Shown here: positions 8,535-17,239 of the stretch, one piece after another | How positions within the stretch are numbered: position 1 is the first letter of the stretch | Layout of the letters: every line of letters begins with the position of its first letter | From: Pedobacter sp. Bi126 | GTDB lineage: Bacteria > Bacteroidota > Bacteroidia > Sphingobacteriales > Sphingobacteriaceae | Length of the DNA stretch: 64,000 bases | Direction: 5' to 3' | Assembly: GCF_918698245.1 (NCBI RefSeq) | Contig: NZ_CAKKMS010000009.1 | Location: forward strand, 62,001 to 126,000 | Program-made: the position numbers and the translations under genes | The notes under the pieces: model-generated | The model's database searches: none | Told to the model about the DNA's origin: nothing | Seen by the model: the letters and a program-made list of their open reading frames with translations, nothing else

Positions 8535-11500
8535 ATGTTTCGGGTTTTAATTTTAATCAGCACATTCCTACTGTGTAATTCTCTTTTTGCTCAAGAAGGT
8601 TTATACCAATTTTCTCATCTGGATATTGCTAACGGTTTATCGGATAATCAGGTAAAAGCCATATATAAAGATCATAAAGGATTTATGTGGTTTGGAACCC
8701 AAGCCGGCCTCAACCGCTATGATGGGCATGAATTCAGGGTATTTAAACATAACATAAAGGATAGTACCAGTATCCCCGATGATTATGTTCTCAAAATATT
8801 TGAAGGGCCGGAGAAACAATTATGGATTAAATCTGGCAGTGGTTTCAGTATTTATAATCCTTTGACGGAGAAATTCGAGCCATTTCAGGATAAGCACCTT
8901 AAAAAATATAAAATTCCGGGCGGATACCTTAAAGAGATACAAACCAATAATAAGGGAAAGTACTATTTTCACCTTGAAAATCAAGGCATTTTTTGTTATG
9001 ATGCGAAAAGTGATACAACCACCAGGTATACTCATAAAAATGGAATAGTAAACTCCTTGTACGCTAACGAAATAAGCTATTTTTTGGATGACCAAAAAGG
9101 TAATTTGTGGGTTATTTATACCAACGGCGTTCTTGATAAGTTTAATCTAGCAGCGCGGAGGGTAACAAATAGATATTTTGCGATAAACAAACGTTTTGGA
9201 GATCAGCTAAGCGATTTCCACCTCAGCCACGATTCTGGAGGCAATATTTTCATTTATAATACGAGCAACCCATTCGGCTTGTATTATCTTAATGAAAAAA
9301 GTAACACTTTCCGTTATTTTGGAAAGAAGCCGGATCATTCAGGCCTCAGTTCGAATAATGTAAGTTCCATTATAGATGGCGATGATGGAAATATCTGGAT
9401 CGGGACCGATCATGGTGGAATTAATATCTTAAATAAGCTAACCCACAAAATAAGTTATATTTTAAGTAAAGAAGATGACCCCAGAGGATTAACGCAGAAC
9501 AGCATTGTTGACTTATACAAAGACAATAACGGAATAATCTGGATTGGCACCTTTAAAAAAGGGATCTGTTATTATCATAAAAGCATCTTTAAGTTTCCGC
9601 GAAATCAGTATTTAACAGGGAAAAACGCGATATATAAAGACGTTAATTCATTTGTGGAAGACAGTAAGGGGAATTTGTGGATTGGAACAAACGGTACTGG
9701 TTTGCTGTATTTAAACAGAAGCACAGGTGAAATTACTGCATATCGTAATAATCCTGCCAACGATAATTCTTTAAGTAGTGATATTGTTGTGAGCCTTTGT
9801 ATCGATCATTCGGGCATTTTGTGGATTGGGACCTATTTAGGTGGGCTTAATTCTTTTGATGGCACTAAATTTACCCATTATAAGCATAGTACAGATCCTT
9901 CCAGCCTTTCAGATAATCGCATTTATGCCCTGTTAGAAGATTCATCCAACAGGCTTTGGGTTGGTACTTTAAGTAATGGATTGGACTTGTTTGACCGGAA
10001 TGCCAAAACCTTCAGGCACTTTAATTCGACAGTTAAGAACACACTAAATTCTAATATCATTAATTGTTTATATGAAGATAAACTTAAAAGGATCTGGATT
10101 GGCACTACCCGTGGAGTTAGTATTCTGGATACTAAAACCTTTGAATCTACCAATTTAATTAATAACAGTAAGGATCCGAACAGCCTGGTATCGGGCAATG
10201 TACATTCCGTTATCGAAGATGGCAGAGGGTGGATGTGGATAGGTACCCGTGAGGGCATAAGTATATATAATCCTGTAACCAAAACCTTTAACAACTTAAG
10301 CGAGGAAGCCGGGCTGCCCGAAAGTGCTGTTTTGGATTTGCTTGAAGATGAAAATCATCATATTTGGTATAGTTCGCAAAAAGGCCTTTACAAGATTTCC
10401 GTAATTGCTGAAGGGGGAAATTATAGATTTATATACAGCAAATACAATGAGGCCGACGGATTGCAAGGCCCCACATTTAATATGAATGCTGCATACAAAA
10501 CAAAAGCCGGTGAACTGATTTTTGGAGGGGCAAATGGTTTCAATATTTTTAAGGCAGACCAAATTACTAAGGAGCAGTATCCTTCAATGCTGGTGATAAC
10601 GGGCTTAGAAATGTTTAACCATAACATACAGGTTGGAGAAAGCATTAACGGCCACGTTATTTTGCCAAAAACAATAACAGCGCTTGAAAATTTAACCTTT
10701 ACCTATAAAGAAAACATCTTTTCACTCGAATTTGCATTGCTCAATTATATTAATCACAGCAAAATAACTTACAAATACAATTTAGAAGGATTCGATAAAC
10801 ATTGGCTTACAGTTCCTACAGAAATGCGTAAGGCCACTTTTACAAATCTTGATCCCGGAAATTACACCTTTCATGTAAAAGCATTTAATGGAAACGATCC
10901 TATCCCCCTGGCAGAGTCGCACTTGAAAATTACCATTTTGCCTCCTTTCTGGCGCACCACATGGGCATATATATTTTATGTTTTAGTAATTGGCTTTTCA
11001 TTGCTATTTATTCGGAACAGAGGGATCAAAAAGTTAAGGAAAGAATTTGCCTTAGAACAGGAAAGAATTCAGGCCAGGCAGTTACAGGAACAGGAAAGAA
11101 TTCAAGCGTTGCAGTTGAGACAGCAGGATCGTAAAGAAGCTGAAAGGTTACGTGAGTTAGATTTATTGAAAATTAAATTTTTAACGAATCTGAGCCATGA
11201 ATTCAGAACGCCCATTTCATTGATTCTCGCTCCTGTAGATAAACTTTTAACGGAGACCAAAGAGACTGGACGTTACGGTCAGCTGGCCATGATTAAAAGG
11301 AATGGAAAGCGTTTATTAAACCTGGTAAACCAGCTGCTCGATTTTCGTAAAATGGAAGAGCAGGAATTGCAATTAAATAAGAGCGATGGCGAGATAGTAT
11401 CCTTTATTAAAGATGCAACAGACTCATTTTATGATCTGGCAGAACGCAAGCAGATCAAGTTTGCTTTTAAAAGTGCTGTTGAAAATCTACATGTATCGTT

Positions 11501-12842
11501 TGATCATGATAAGATTGAGCGGATATTGTTCAATTTACTTTCAAACGCATTTAAATTTACACCGTCGGCAGGGACCATAAGTGTTGAATTACAAGAGCTG
11601 CCGCATCAGGGAGAAGATGGCTGGGTTTCATTGGAGATAAAAGTACTAGATTCTGGAATCGGGATTCCAAAAGATAGGCAGGAAATGATCTTTGAACGGT
11701 TTTTTCAAAATGAAACAGCCTCATCCATCCTTAACCAGGGGTCAGGAATTGGTTTGTCTATCACCAAAGAGTTTGTTAAAATGCACGGAGGTGAAATATT
11801 GGTTGAAAGTGAACCAGGCGTAGAAACTTGTTTTACCGTACGCTTAAAACTCGCTTCCAGTTCTATTTCAGTGCAAGAGCAAAAGGATCTTGAAAATGCT
11901 GAATTGCCATATGCAGAATCAAATGAAACCATTATCAGCATACCGCTTACAAATAGTAATGAACATGTTTATGATGGCTTCATAACCACTGAAGAACAAT
12001 TATGTTCCAATGAAAAAAAGGATGAAAATGAGTCTTCTGAGGTCGGTATTCCCGGAACAAACGTGCCCCTTGTTCTGTTAATTGAAGATAATGAGGATTT
12101 TAGGTTTTATCTTAAAGATAACTTAAGATCTTTTTATAAGATAGTGGAGGCTTCGAATGGTAAGGAAGGCTGGCAAAAGGCCCTCGCATTGCATCCTCAT
12201 CTTATTGTTTCAGATGTAAATATGCCTGAAATGAATGGTACAGAATTATGTAAAAAACTGAAAGGGGATGACAGGACCAAACATATCCCGATCATATTAC
12301 TAACAGCTTTAACTGCTGAAGAAGAGCAGCTTAAAGGCTTAAAAACCGGAGCGAACGATTACATGACCAAGCCCTTTAATTTTGAAATTTTACATTCAAA
12401 AATAAAGAATCTGCTCACGCTTCATCAAACATTTAAGAAAACTTATTCCAGACAGATCAGTATTCAGGCGCCAGAAATAGAAATCGAATCTACCGATGTT
12501 AAGTTCCTTAACGAAGTATTGCCTTATATTGATGCAAATCTTGATAAACCTGAGTTGTCTGTTGAGGATTTAAGTAAACATATGAGGATGAGCAGGGTAT
12601 CTTTGTATAGAAAGTGTTTGCAGGTAATGGGTAAAACGCCTGTTGATTTTATCCGATCTGTTAAGCTGGAGAGAGCAGCCGTATTATTAGAGAAAAGCGA
12701 TAAAACGGTTTCAGAGATATGTTACATGGTAGGTTTTAGCGCCCCTAATTATTTTGCTAAGTCGTTTAAAGCAAAATATAATGTAGCACCATCCGAATAT
12801 ATGGCAGAAAAAAGGAAGGCCAATAAAGATAAAGACCTTTAA
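8535..12842 (+). CDS. Hybrid two-component system sensor/regulator (one-piece HTCS)
   Basis: The 1435-residue inner-membrane protein has these parts in order: signal peptide (1-20); periplasmic two-component propeller repeats with recurrent GxxWIGT motifs (about 25-700); Y_Y_Y domain (about 715-800); membrane helix (about 807-827); a Gln/Glu-rich coiled coil; HisKA with LSHEFRTP (His888); HATPase with NAFKFTP and SGIGLSIT; a receiver domain with phosphoacceptor Asp1227 (SDVNMPEMNG); and a C-terminal AraC-type double helix-turn-helix (from about 1328). HTCS proteins sense glycan fragments in the periplasm and activate the neighbouring utilisation genes. Directly following GH27-GH59-GH43-GH43-GH127, it is the likely regulator of that locus. 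All key residues are present. Confidence 0.95.
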   Translation: MFRVLILISTFLLCNSLFAQEGLYQFSHLDIANGLSDNQVKAIYKDHKGFMWFGTQAGLNRYDGHEFRVFKHNIKDSTSIPDDYVLKIFEGPEKQLWIKSGSGFSIYNPLTEKFEPFQDKHLKKYKIPGGYLKEIQTNNKGKYYFHLENQGIFCYDAKSDTTTRYTHKNGIVNSLYANEISYFLDDQKGNLWVIYTNGVLDKFNLAARRVTNRYFAINKRFGDQLSDFHLSHDSGGNIFIYNTSNPFGLYYLNEKSNTFRYFGKKPDHSGLSSNNVSSIIDGDDGNIWIGTDHGGINILNKLTHKISYILSKEDDPRGLTQNSIVDLYKDNNGIIWIGTFKKGICYYHKSIFKFPRNQYLTGKNAIYKDVNSFVEDSKGNLWIGTNGTGLLYLNRSTGEITAYRNNPANDNSLSSDIVVSLCIDHSGILWIGTYLGGLNSFDGTKFTHYKHSTDPSSLSDNRIYALLEDSSNRLWVGTLSNGLDLFDRNAKTFRHFNSTVKNTLNSNIINCLYEDKLKRIWIGTTRGVSILDTKTFESTNLINNSKDPNSLVSGNVHSVIEDGRGWMWIGTREGISIYNPVTKTFNNLSEEAGLPESAVLDLLEDENHHIWYSSQKGLYKISVIAEGGNYRFIYSKYNEADGLQGPTFNMNAAYKTKAGELIFGGANGFNIFKADQITKEQYPSMLVITGLEMFNHNIQVGESINGHVILPKTITALENLTFTYKENIFSLEFALLNYINHSKITYKYNLEGFDKHWLTVPTEMRKATFTNLDPGNYTFHVKAFNGNDPIPLAESHLKITILPPFWRTTWAYIFYVLVIGFSLLFIRNRGIKKLRKEFALEQERIQARQLQEQERIQALQLRQQDRKEAERLRELDLLKIKFLTNLSHEFRTPISLILAPVDKLLTETKETGRYGQLAMIKRNGKRLLNLVNQLLDFRKMEEQELQLNKSDGEIVSFIKDATDSFYDLAERKQIKFAFKSAVENLHVSFDHDKIERILFNLLSNAFKFTPSAGTISVELQELPHQGEDGWVSLEIKVLDSGIGIPKDRQEMIFERFFQNETASSILNQGSGIGLSITKEFVKMHGGEILVESEPGVETCFTVRLKLASSSISVQEQKDLENAELPYAESNETIISIPLTNSNEHVYDGFITTEEQLCSNEKKDENESSEVGIPGTNVPLVLLIEDNEDFRFYLKDNLRSFYKIVEASNGKEGWQKALALHPHLIVSDVNMPEMNGTELCKKLKGDDRTKHIPIILLTALTAEEEQLKGLKTGANDYMTKPFNFEILHSKIKNLLTLHQTFKKTYSRQISIQAPEIEIESTDVKFLNEVLPYIDANLDKPELSVEDLSKHMRMSRVSLYRKCLQVMGKTPVDFIRSVKLERAAVLLEKSDKTVSEICYMVGFSAPNYFAKSFKAKYNVAPSEYMAEKRKANKDKDL

Positions 12843-12993
12843 AAACTGAACAAATCTTTTTTATCATCCGAGTTGATGCGGACAAGTTATATTAACGAAT
12901 CTAACATTTTGTCACACTGAGGGGATAATTTGTTTTATAAAATCAATATTAATAACACAAGGGGTTTTTATCCTATTGTAAGTTGCGAGGAAT

Positions 12994-13088
12994 CGTCATT
13001 GCGAGAAGGCTTTTTCAGCCGACGAAGCAATCTTACAACGATCGCTACTAGCGTGCGCATTAAGATTGCTTCGTTCCTCGCAATGACG
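12994..13088. repeat. Imperfect palindromic repeat (REP/MITE-like) between convergent genes
   Basis: Outer arms CGTCATTGCGAG (12994-13005) and CTCGCAATGACG (13077-13088) are perfect inverted repeats. Inner arms GAAGCAATCTTA (13024-13035) and TAAGATTGCTTC (13061-13072) are also perfect. The 95-base unit can fold into one long interrupted hairpin. The words ATTGCGAG and GAAGCAATCT resemble a dispersed repeat that I recall from many bacterial genomes. It lies between the convergent HTCS and lectin genes. No coding capacity is supported across it. Confidence 0.75.
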
Positions 13089-13166
13089 AGCTTTCCATGG
13101 ATTCTGTCAATGATAGCCTGTCGAAGGACCTGTTTAAATACGCTTTAAAGTATTTCGACGACTTGT

Positions 13167-13182
13167 CCCGATTTTCATCGGG
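13167..13182. repeat. Short hairpin CCCGAT/ATCGGG
   Basis: CCCGAT and ATCGGG flank a four-base loop and are followed by AGGCT. An almost identical hairpin is at 23929-23945, followed by GGGCT, so this is a dispersed element rather than a gene-specific terminator. It is in the same convergent gap as the 95-base palindrome. Confidence 0.55.
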
Positions 13183-13285
13183 AGGCTCTCCGTAGGAGTT
13201 CTTTGGACAACATGACAGCATCTGAGCTGAAATCGCCTTTATGATACACCCTCTTCCATTCAATGGTAGCTACAGCTCTGCTGCG

Positions 13286-14362
13286 CTACATCCCGTCTGA
13301 TCGCATTGCAAAAACTAATTTTACATGTCTGAAGGCATTTGTTTCACTCCATTCATTGTCATAGTTTAAACCGTAAGGCCAAAAATGCCCGCCTCCTGTA
13401 TGTATTACACCACTAGTGCCATCAAAAATTTTGATAAGTGCAACTGTGTTTGCGCCCAAGAAATCGCCAGTACTGGTATTCGATGTCCATCCGGAGCTTA
13501 GGCCTACGCCATAGGTGTGGGCAATTTCGTGCATTGCCGTACGCACATTCTGGTAACTGGTATTTGCACCAAAACGTATGTTTCCGTTTGTACTGCCATC
13601 GGCTGTTGGCACACCTGTGTTATATTGTACGGTAAGTGTGCGGGCGGGCCAATTGGCGCCGGCATTATATCTTGCACAGGCATCATTCATAGCGCTGGTA
13701 ATTCTGGCGAGTACATCAGCCGGTACCCCTGTACTGTTAAGCACCCAATTCAGTTGACCGCCTGCATTAACCGTTAACAAAGACCATTGCTGGTTTTCTC
13801 CGCCATTGTAAGCCCATTGCGCAACATTGGCACCATCAGCGATTGACTGGTTGGCAACTTCAAGGTCTTTACCACTGTTTCGGTTAATAATACGGTAATA
13901 CCCGTTGCCCAAAGCGGTAAATTGCCATTGCTGGTTTGTAGCCCCCGAATAGGTAGATATATTCACATTAGCCCCATCAGCTGTTCCCGCCTGGTCTACC
14001 TGAAGTCCTTTGGCGCTATGCACACCAATAATCGAATAGTAATCACCAGGAAGCAGGGTCAGGGCCCATTTTTGATTTGTTCCACCTGTACCGCCATATT
14101 GGGAAACATTCGAGCCGTCAGCAGTCTGAAAACCACCCACATCGAGTGTTTTTCCACTTTTGCGGTTCACGATATAAAAGGTGCCATTGGTTATAGACAG
14201 TGGGGTTTCGTTTGGTGGTATTGCACTCAGTTTTGCCTTCACTGAAAGCTGATCCTTGCTGTCTGGATCCGGGAGATCGTTTTTTCTACAGCTGCCAAAA
14301 AATAAAACAAATCCGAGCATCAAAATGCCGGCTGAGGGTAAAGTAAATGGTTTTGTTTTCAT
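13286..14362 (-). CDS. Ricin-type beta-trefoil lectin with HExxH zinc-peptidase domain, lipoprotein
   Basis: I start the product at the ATG at 14362 (358 residues), which gives a lipoprotein signal with lipobox LFFGSC; an upstream start at 14392 would add ten residues. Residues about 50-200 form a ricin-type beta-trefoil with three similar units (FYIVNRKSGKTLDVGG, YYSIIGVHSAKGLQV, YYRIINRNSGKDLEV), each ending in a QW-type motif (NQKWAL, NQQWQF, NQQWSL). The C-terminal part has HEIAH (278-282) after NVRTAM, a zinc-metallopeptidase motif, followed by TYGVG. The lectin would hold the enzyme on a glycan or glycoprotein. It is monocistronic, on the opposite strand to the glycan operons. The peptidase activity is inferred from the motif only. 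Confidence 0.8.
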   Translation of the reverse strand: MKTKPFTLPSAGILMLGFVLFFGSCRKNDLPDPDSKDQLSVKAKLSAIPPNETPLSITNGTFYIVNRKSGKTLDVGGFQTADGSNVSQYGGTGGTNQKWALTLLPGDYYSIIGVHSAKGLQVDQAGTADGANVNISTYSGATNQQWQFTALGNGYYRIINRNSGKDLEVANQSIADGANVAQWAYNGGENQQWSLLTVNAGGQLNWVLNSTGVPADVLARITSAMNDACARYNAGANWPARTLTVQYNTGVPTADGSTNGNIRFGANTSYQNVRTAMHEIAHTYGVGLSSGWTSNTSTGDFLGANTVALIKIFDGTSGVIHTGGGHFWPYGLNYDNEWSETNAFRHVKLVFAMRSDGM

Positions 14363-14901
14363 AAAATTAGGTAAGAATGAATGAACAGGCATATGAACAT
14401 GTTCGTTTGGTTATTTTAAAGAGGACATATGCTGCTCGTTTTAAGTGAGCCCCTCTTTTTATGGTTAATAAAAACTATTTAATCGCCTTGTTTTAAAAAG
14501 GTTATGCCTTTTAAAACGATCTGCTTTATAAGGCTTTTGGTTTATCCCGTAATCACGTGCCCATTCCTTACTGCTGCTGCCTAAACAGCGGTAACGATTA
14601 AAATAATTGTAAAGATACTTCTGGTAGTTTGCCAGATTTTTTATACTTGGTTGAAACAAATTAACTATAAAAAATGGGCTTGTAGTGAGGGGTAATCTGA
14701 TATAAATTAGGGGGTAAACTCCTCGTTTCCCTGCTTTATTACAAGATGTTTAGCTAAATAGGGGAAAGCAATCTTTTTATAAGCGTCTTTTTTACGTTTA
14801 TTTTGCCTGGATTTTGGAGAAATCTGCCTGTTCACTATCTCTTCAATTATGCGCTATAAATTCATAAAAACACATCCTGCAAAAAAAGAATTGTATATGT
14901 G
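14363..14901. other. Non-coding stretch upstream of lectin gene
   Basis: No convincing gene is seen. A 64-codon reverse-strand frame (14465-14659) has no ribosome site and no recognisable family. The inverted words AGAGG and CCTCT around 14425-14456 could form a weak hairpin. The stretch should include the promoter of the reverse-strand lectin gene, but I cannot place it. Confidence 0.4.
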
Positions 14902-15006
14902 ATAAAACATACGCCTTTGGCTGTACCGGGACGCTGGCTGTACCAGGACGAGACCTGCTACTTTGACGGTCTGTCCGTCTTTTGCCTGGGCAAGGTACTG
15001 GGTTGG
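14902..15006 (-). pseudogene. Fragment of dnaE2 (error-prone polymerase), broken copy
   Basis: This 105-base stretch aligns along its full length with 45574-45677, inside the intact dnaE2 gene of this window (residues about 933-967, the OB-fold region reading VKVAGLVLVRQRPGTAKGV). The last 60 bases are nearly identical, including the shared 20-base word CTTTGACGGTCTGTCCGTCT. A one-base insertion near 14940 shifts the frame, and neither end continues into dnaE2. It is a dead internal fragment, not a gene. It lies just upstream of the orphan promoter copy at 15082. Confidence 0.85.
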
Positions 15007-15081
15007 GAATAACCAAATATATCATTCCGGTTAATTTACAGTTAGTTACCTTAAGTCTGTGCGTATAACAATTTGACAATT

Positions 15082-15137
15082 TGAGACAAATCGACAAAAA
15101 GTTGAACAGATAATAATGGCGCTATTCCTTTACTTTG
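15082..15137 (+). promoter_or_regulatory. Regulon promoter module, copy A
   Basis: TGAGA at 15082, CGACAA at 15092, TGAACA at 15103 and a TTACTTTG box ending at 15137 match three other sites (26241, 32732, 34500) with identical 56-base spacing. TTACTTTG resembles the Bacteroidota -7 box TAnnTTTG. The three blocks recur every 10-11 bases where an activator would bind. The nearest intact gene, the TIG/NHL lipoprotein, begins 707 bases downstream. Function and direction are inferred. Confidence 0.75.
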
Positions 15138-15251
15138 ATTTCAATTAACCAAATAACAAACCTTACTGCAAATTTCTTCCACCAGCAACACTATGCTTTT
15201 GCAGTTTTAATGCTTTTTATGAGATACAAAATATTTGTTTCAGACGATTGA
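15138..15251 (+). pseudogene. Orphan leader and truncated start of a lectin-GH43-like gene
   Basis: Bases 15138-15225 resemble the leader of the lectin-GH43 gene (32788-32875) closely: AATTAACCAAAT, CTGCAAATTTCTTC, TTTGCAGTTTTA and the start context TTTTTATGAGA recur in the same order. The leader contains an 8-base hairpin, ACTGCAAA (15165-15172) with TTTGCAGT (15198-15205). The copied start codon at 15219 opens a frame of only ten codons (MRYKIFVSDD) before TGA. This looks like a promoter-leader-start duplication whose gene has been lost. Confidence 0.65.
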
Positions 15252-15844
15252 TAATAAGTAATTTATCTAAACCAATAAACCAAGGAAATTATGACTAAAA
15301 TGATGCTATGCTCAAATAAATACTTATCAGTTTCAGGTACATTCCGCGTATCAGAATAAAACAAATCCGTATTGATTCTATAAGAAAATGCTGAAAGATA
15401 GGCCAATTTTAGTCGCAATAGCGCTGCACACAGTTGAACATTTAGACTGCAGTATGGTGCCAATCAGATGTTATTAATGTGCTAAAATTATTGCTATTGA
15501 CAATAAAACGATTTACTGATTAAGCTGACCTAAAACCATTAATTAAAATAAGAGGGTTACGCGCATCCTACACAATCTTGTGGGCCTGCAGCTTGATAAA
15601 TAATGTTTTCTACAAAAGGTAACGGCTCCTTTCAGATCCGTGTTCGGAATTACAAGTTGTAATGCCGAAGGACATTGCTATGTCCATTCCTGGGAAATAT
15701 TGTTACATGTTGTCAGTTTAACGGTACTACGATCCAGCTATTTCGAAAATTTATGGAATACCACAACCATTATTGGTTAGCGTTCAGCGTGGGAAAGAAA
15801 TAATAAAATTCAGTGTAACCCGGCTAAATCCGGATAAAAGCAAT
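15252..15844. other. Long untranslated stretch before the TIG/NHL-SusCD operon
   Basis: No gene is supported; all frames are short. It contains two adjacent hairpins at 15643-15685 (separate entry). If the promoter module at 15082 drives the downstream operon, this whole stretch would be a leader of about 700 bases; otherwise a second promoter must lie here that I cannot identify. Confidence 0.4.
15643..15685. repeat. Two adjacent hairpins
   Basis: First hairpin: TTCGG (15643) with CCGAA (15669 end), plus ATTACAA and TTGTAAT around a one-base centre, with one mismatch. The second begins at the next base: GGACAT-TGCT-ATGTCC (15670-15685), with perfect arms. There is no T-run after either, so a simple intrinsic terminator is unlikely. 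They could be a dispersed palindromic element or a leader structure. Confidence 0.5.
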
Positions 15845-17236
15845 ATGTATATGAAAATTAAAAACAAGGTTAAAACCAAGCGTTGGCAGATCTGTTGGAT
15901 GCTGTTCGGGTTGATTGCGCTTTCCTTAACACATTGTAAACATGATGAGTTGACGCAAGAAGTTGGTTACGATCCATCTAAGCCCGTAACCGTCAGCGAT
16001 TTTTACCCTAAAGCCGGAAGTGTAGGAAACAATCTGGTGATATATGGCGAAAATTTCGGGAACGATCTTTCCAAAATAAAAGTGATGATCGGGGGAAAGC
16101 CAGCCAAAGTTGTTGGTGTAAAAAATAATGCCATTTATTGTATCATTCCCGAAAAGGCTTATGCTGGGGATATAAAAGTAAGTGTTCTTGGTGGTAACAA
16201 TGAGGAATTGGCCTATGGAGCCTCAAAAGAACCACTTTCTTATACCAGAAAACTGCTCGTTTCTACCTTTTTGGGTAAATACTATCAGGTACCAAGTAAT
16301 TTTGAGGAAAAGGAAGGCCCTTTTAACGATTGTGGTGGATTTAAGGGTATACTGTGGCTTACTTTCGATCCTAAAAACTATAACCACCTCTATTTCTCGG
16401 CCGATGTAAACAGTTGCCGTCTGATTGATTTTGAGAAGCAATATGTGAGTTATTTCAGAACAGATCTCGATAGGGTATCGATATTAAACTGGAGAATGGA
16501 CGGAAATCAGGATATGATTGTATCCCATAACCATTCCAGCGATACCAAAAATGGCAATTATCTGTTCACCCGTGAATCTAATTTTGTTCAGAAAAAAGCA
16601 ATCGAGGTTTATGCCAGGGGTGTAAACGGTACAATAGTTCATCCGCAAAACGGAGAGTTGTACTACTCACGGTACAGAGCTGGTGATATCCGCAGGTATG
16701 ACTTTAATACCAAAGAAGATAAATTGGTATTCTCCAATCCTTACAGTGCAGTGGCCGTTTACATGGTGATGCACCCCTCCGGAGACTATGCCTATCTGGT
16801 CGAATTTGAAAAACATTTTATCATGCGTACCGATTACGATCGCGACAAGAAAACCTTCAAAACGCCATATACCATCTGTGGTGCAGCAGGTACGGCAGGT
16901 TATGCTGACGGAATTGGCACTAATGCACGTTTGAACAGCCCTGTACAGGGGGTATTTGTTAAAAATCCAGAATATGAAACGGCAGGAGGCGACCAGTATG
17001 ATTTCTATTTCTGCGATAAGGCCAACCATGCAGTTCGCATTTTAACACCACAAGGAAGGGTAAGTACATTCGCCGGACGTGGGAACAACGGTACAAGCGG
17101 TTATGCAGATGGCGATTTACGTACCGAAGCCCGTTTCAATAACCCGCAGGCCATTGCCTATGATGATATGAAAAAATGTTTTTATATCGGTGATACCGGC
17201 AATTGGCTTATCCGCAAAATAGCTAAAGAAGAATAA
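15845..17236 (+). CDS. IPT/TIG-domain and NHL-repeat surface lipoprotein (glycan-binding candidate)
   Basis: I start at the ATG at 15845 (463 residues); a second ATG at 15851 is equally possible, and a TTG-started frame from 15773 is rejected because it buries the signal. The lipobox is ALSLTHC. Residues about 40-130 form an IPT/TIG immunoglobulin-like domain (VSDFYPKAGSVGNNLVIYGENFG). The rest is an NHL-type beta-propeller, with TAGYADGIGTNARLNSPVQGV and TSGYADGDLRTEARFNNPQAI as clear repeats. Such proteins occur with SusC/SusD as surface glycan-binding lipoproteins. Here it is the first gene, three bases before SusC, suggesting tight co-translation. The ligand is unknown. Confidence 0.85.
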   Translation: MYMKIKNKVKTKRWQICWMLFGLIALSLTHCKHDELTQEVGYDPSKPVTVSDFYPKAGSVGNNLVIYGENFGNDLSKIKVMIGGKPAKVVGVKNNAIYCIIPEKAYAGDIKVSVLGGNNEELAYGASKEPLSYTRKLLVSTFLGKYYQVPSNFEEKEGPFNDCGGFKGILWLTFDPKNYNHLYFSADVNSCRLIDFEKQYVSYFRTDLDRVSILNWRMDGNQDMIVSHNHSSDTKNGNYLFTRESNFVQKKAIEVYARGVNGTIVHPQNGELYYSRYRAGDIRRYDFNTKEDKLVFSNPYSAVAVYMVMHPSGDYAYLVEFEKHFIMRTDYDRDKKTFKTPYTICGAAGTAGYADGIGTNARLNSPVQGVFVKNPEYETAGGDQYDFYFCDKANHAVRILTPQGRVSTFAGRGNNGTSGYADGDLRTEARFNNPQAIAYDDMKKCFYIGDTGNWLIRKIAKEE

Positions 17237-17239
17237 TTG

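Noticed and set aside
12930..13148. A 72-codon forward frame after the hybrid regulator
   Set aside because: It is made of the palindromic repeat at 12994-13088; the translation reflects the repeat and not a protein.
14465..14659. A 64-codon reverse frame upstream of the lectin peptidase
   Set aside because: It begins with TTG, has no ribosome site and no family signature; the region looks non-coding.
12843..15844. A CRISPR array or integrated phage as explanation for the long non-coding stretch
   Set aside because: There are no regularly spaced direct repeats, cas genes, integrase or phage genes; only palindromes and gene fragments are seen.
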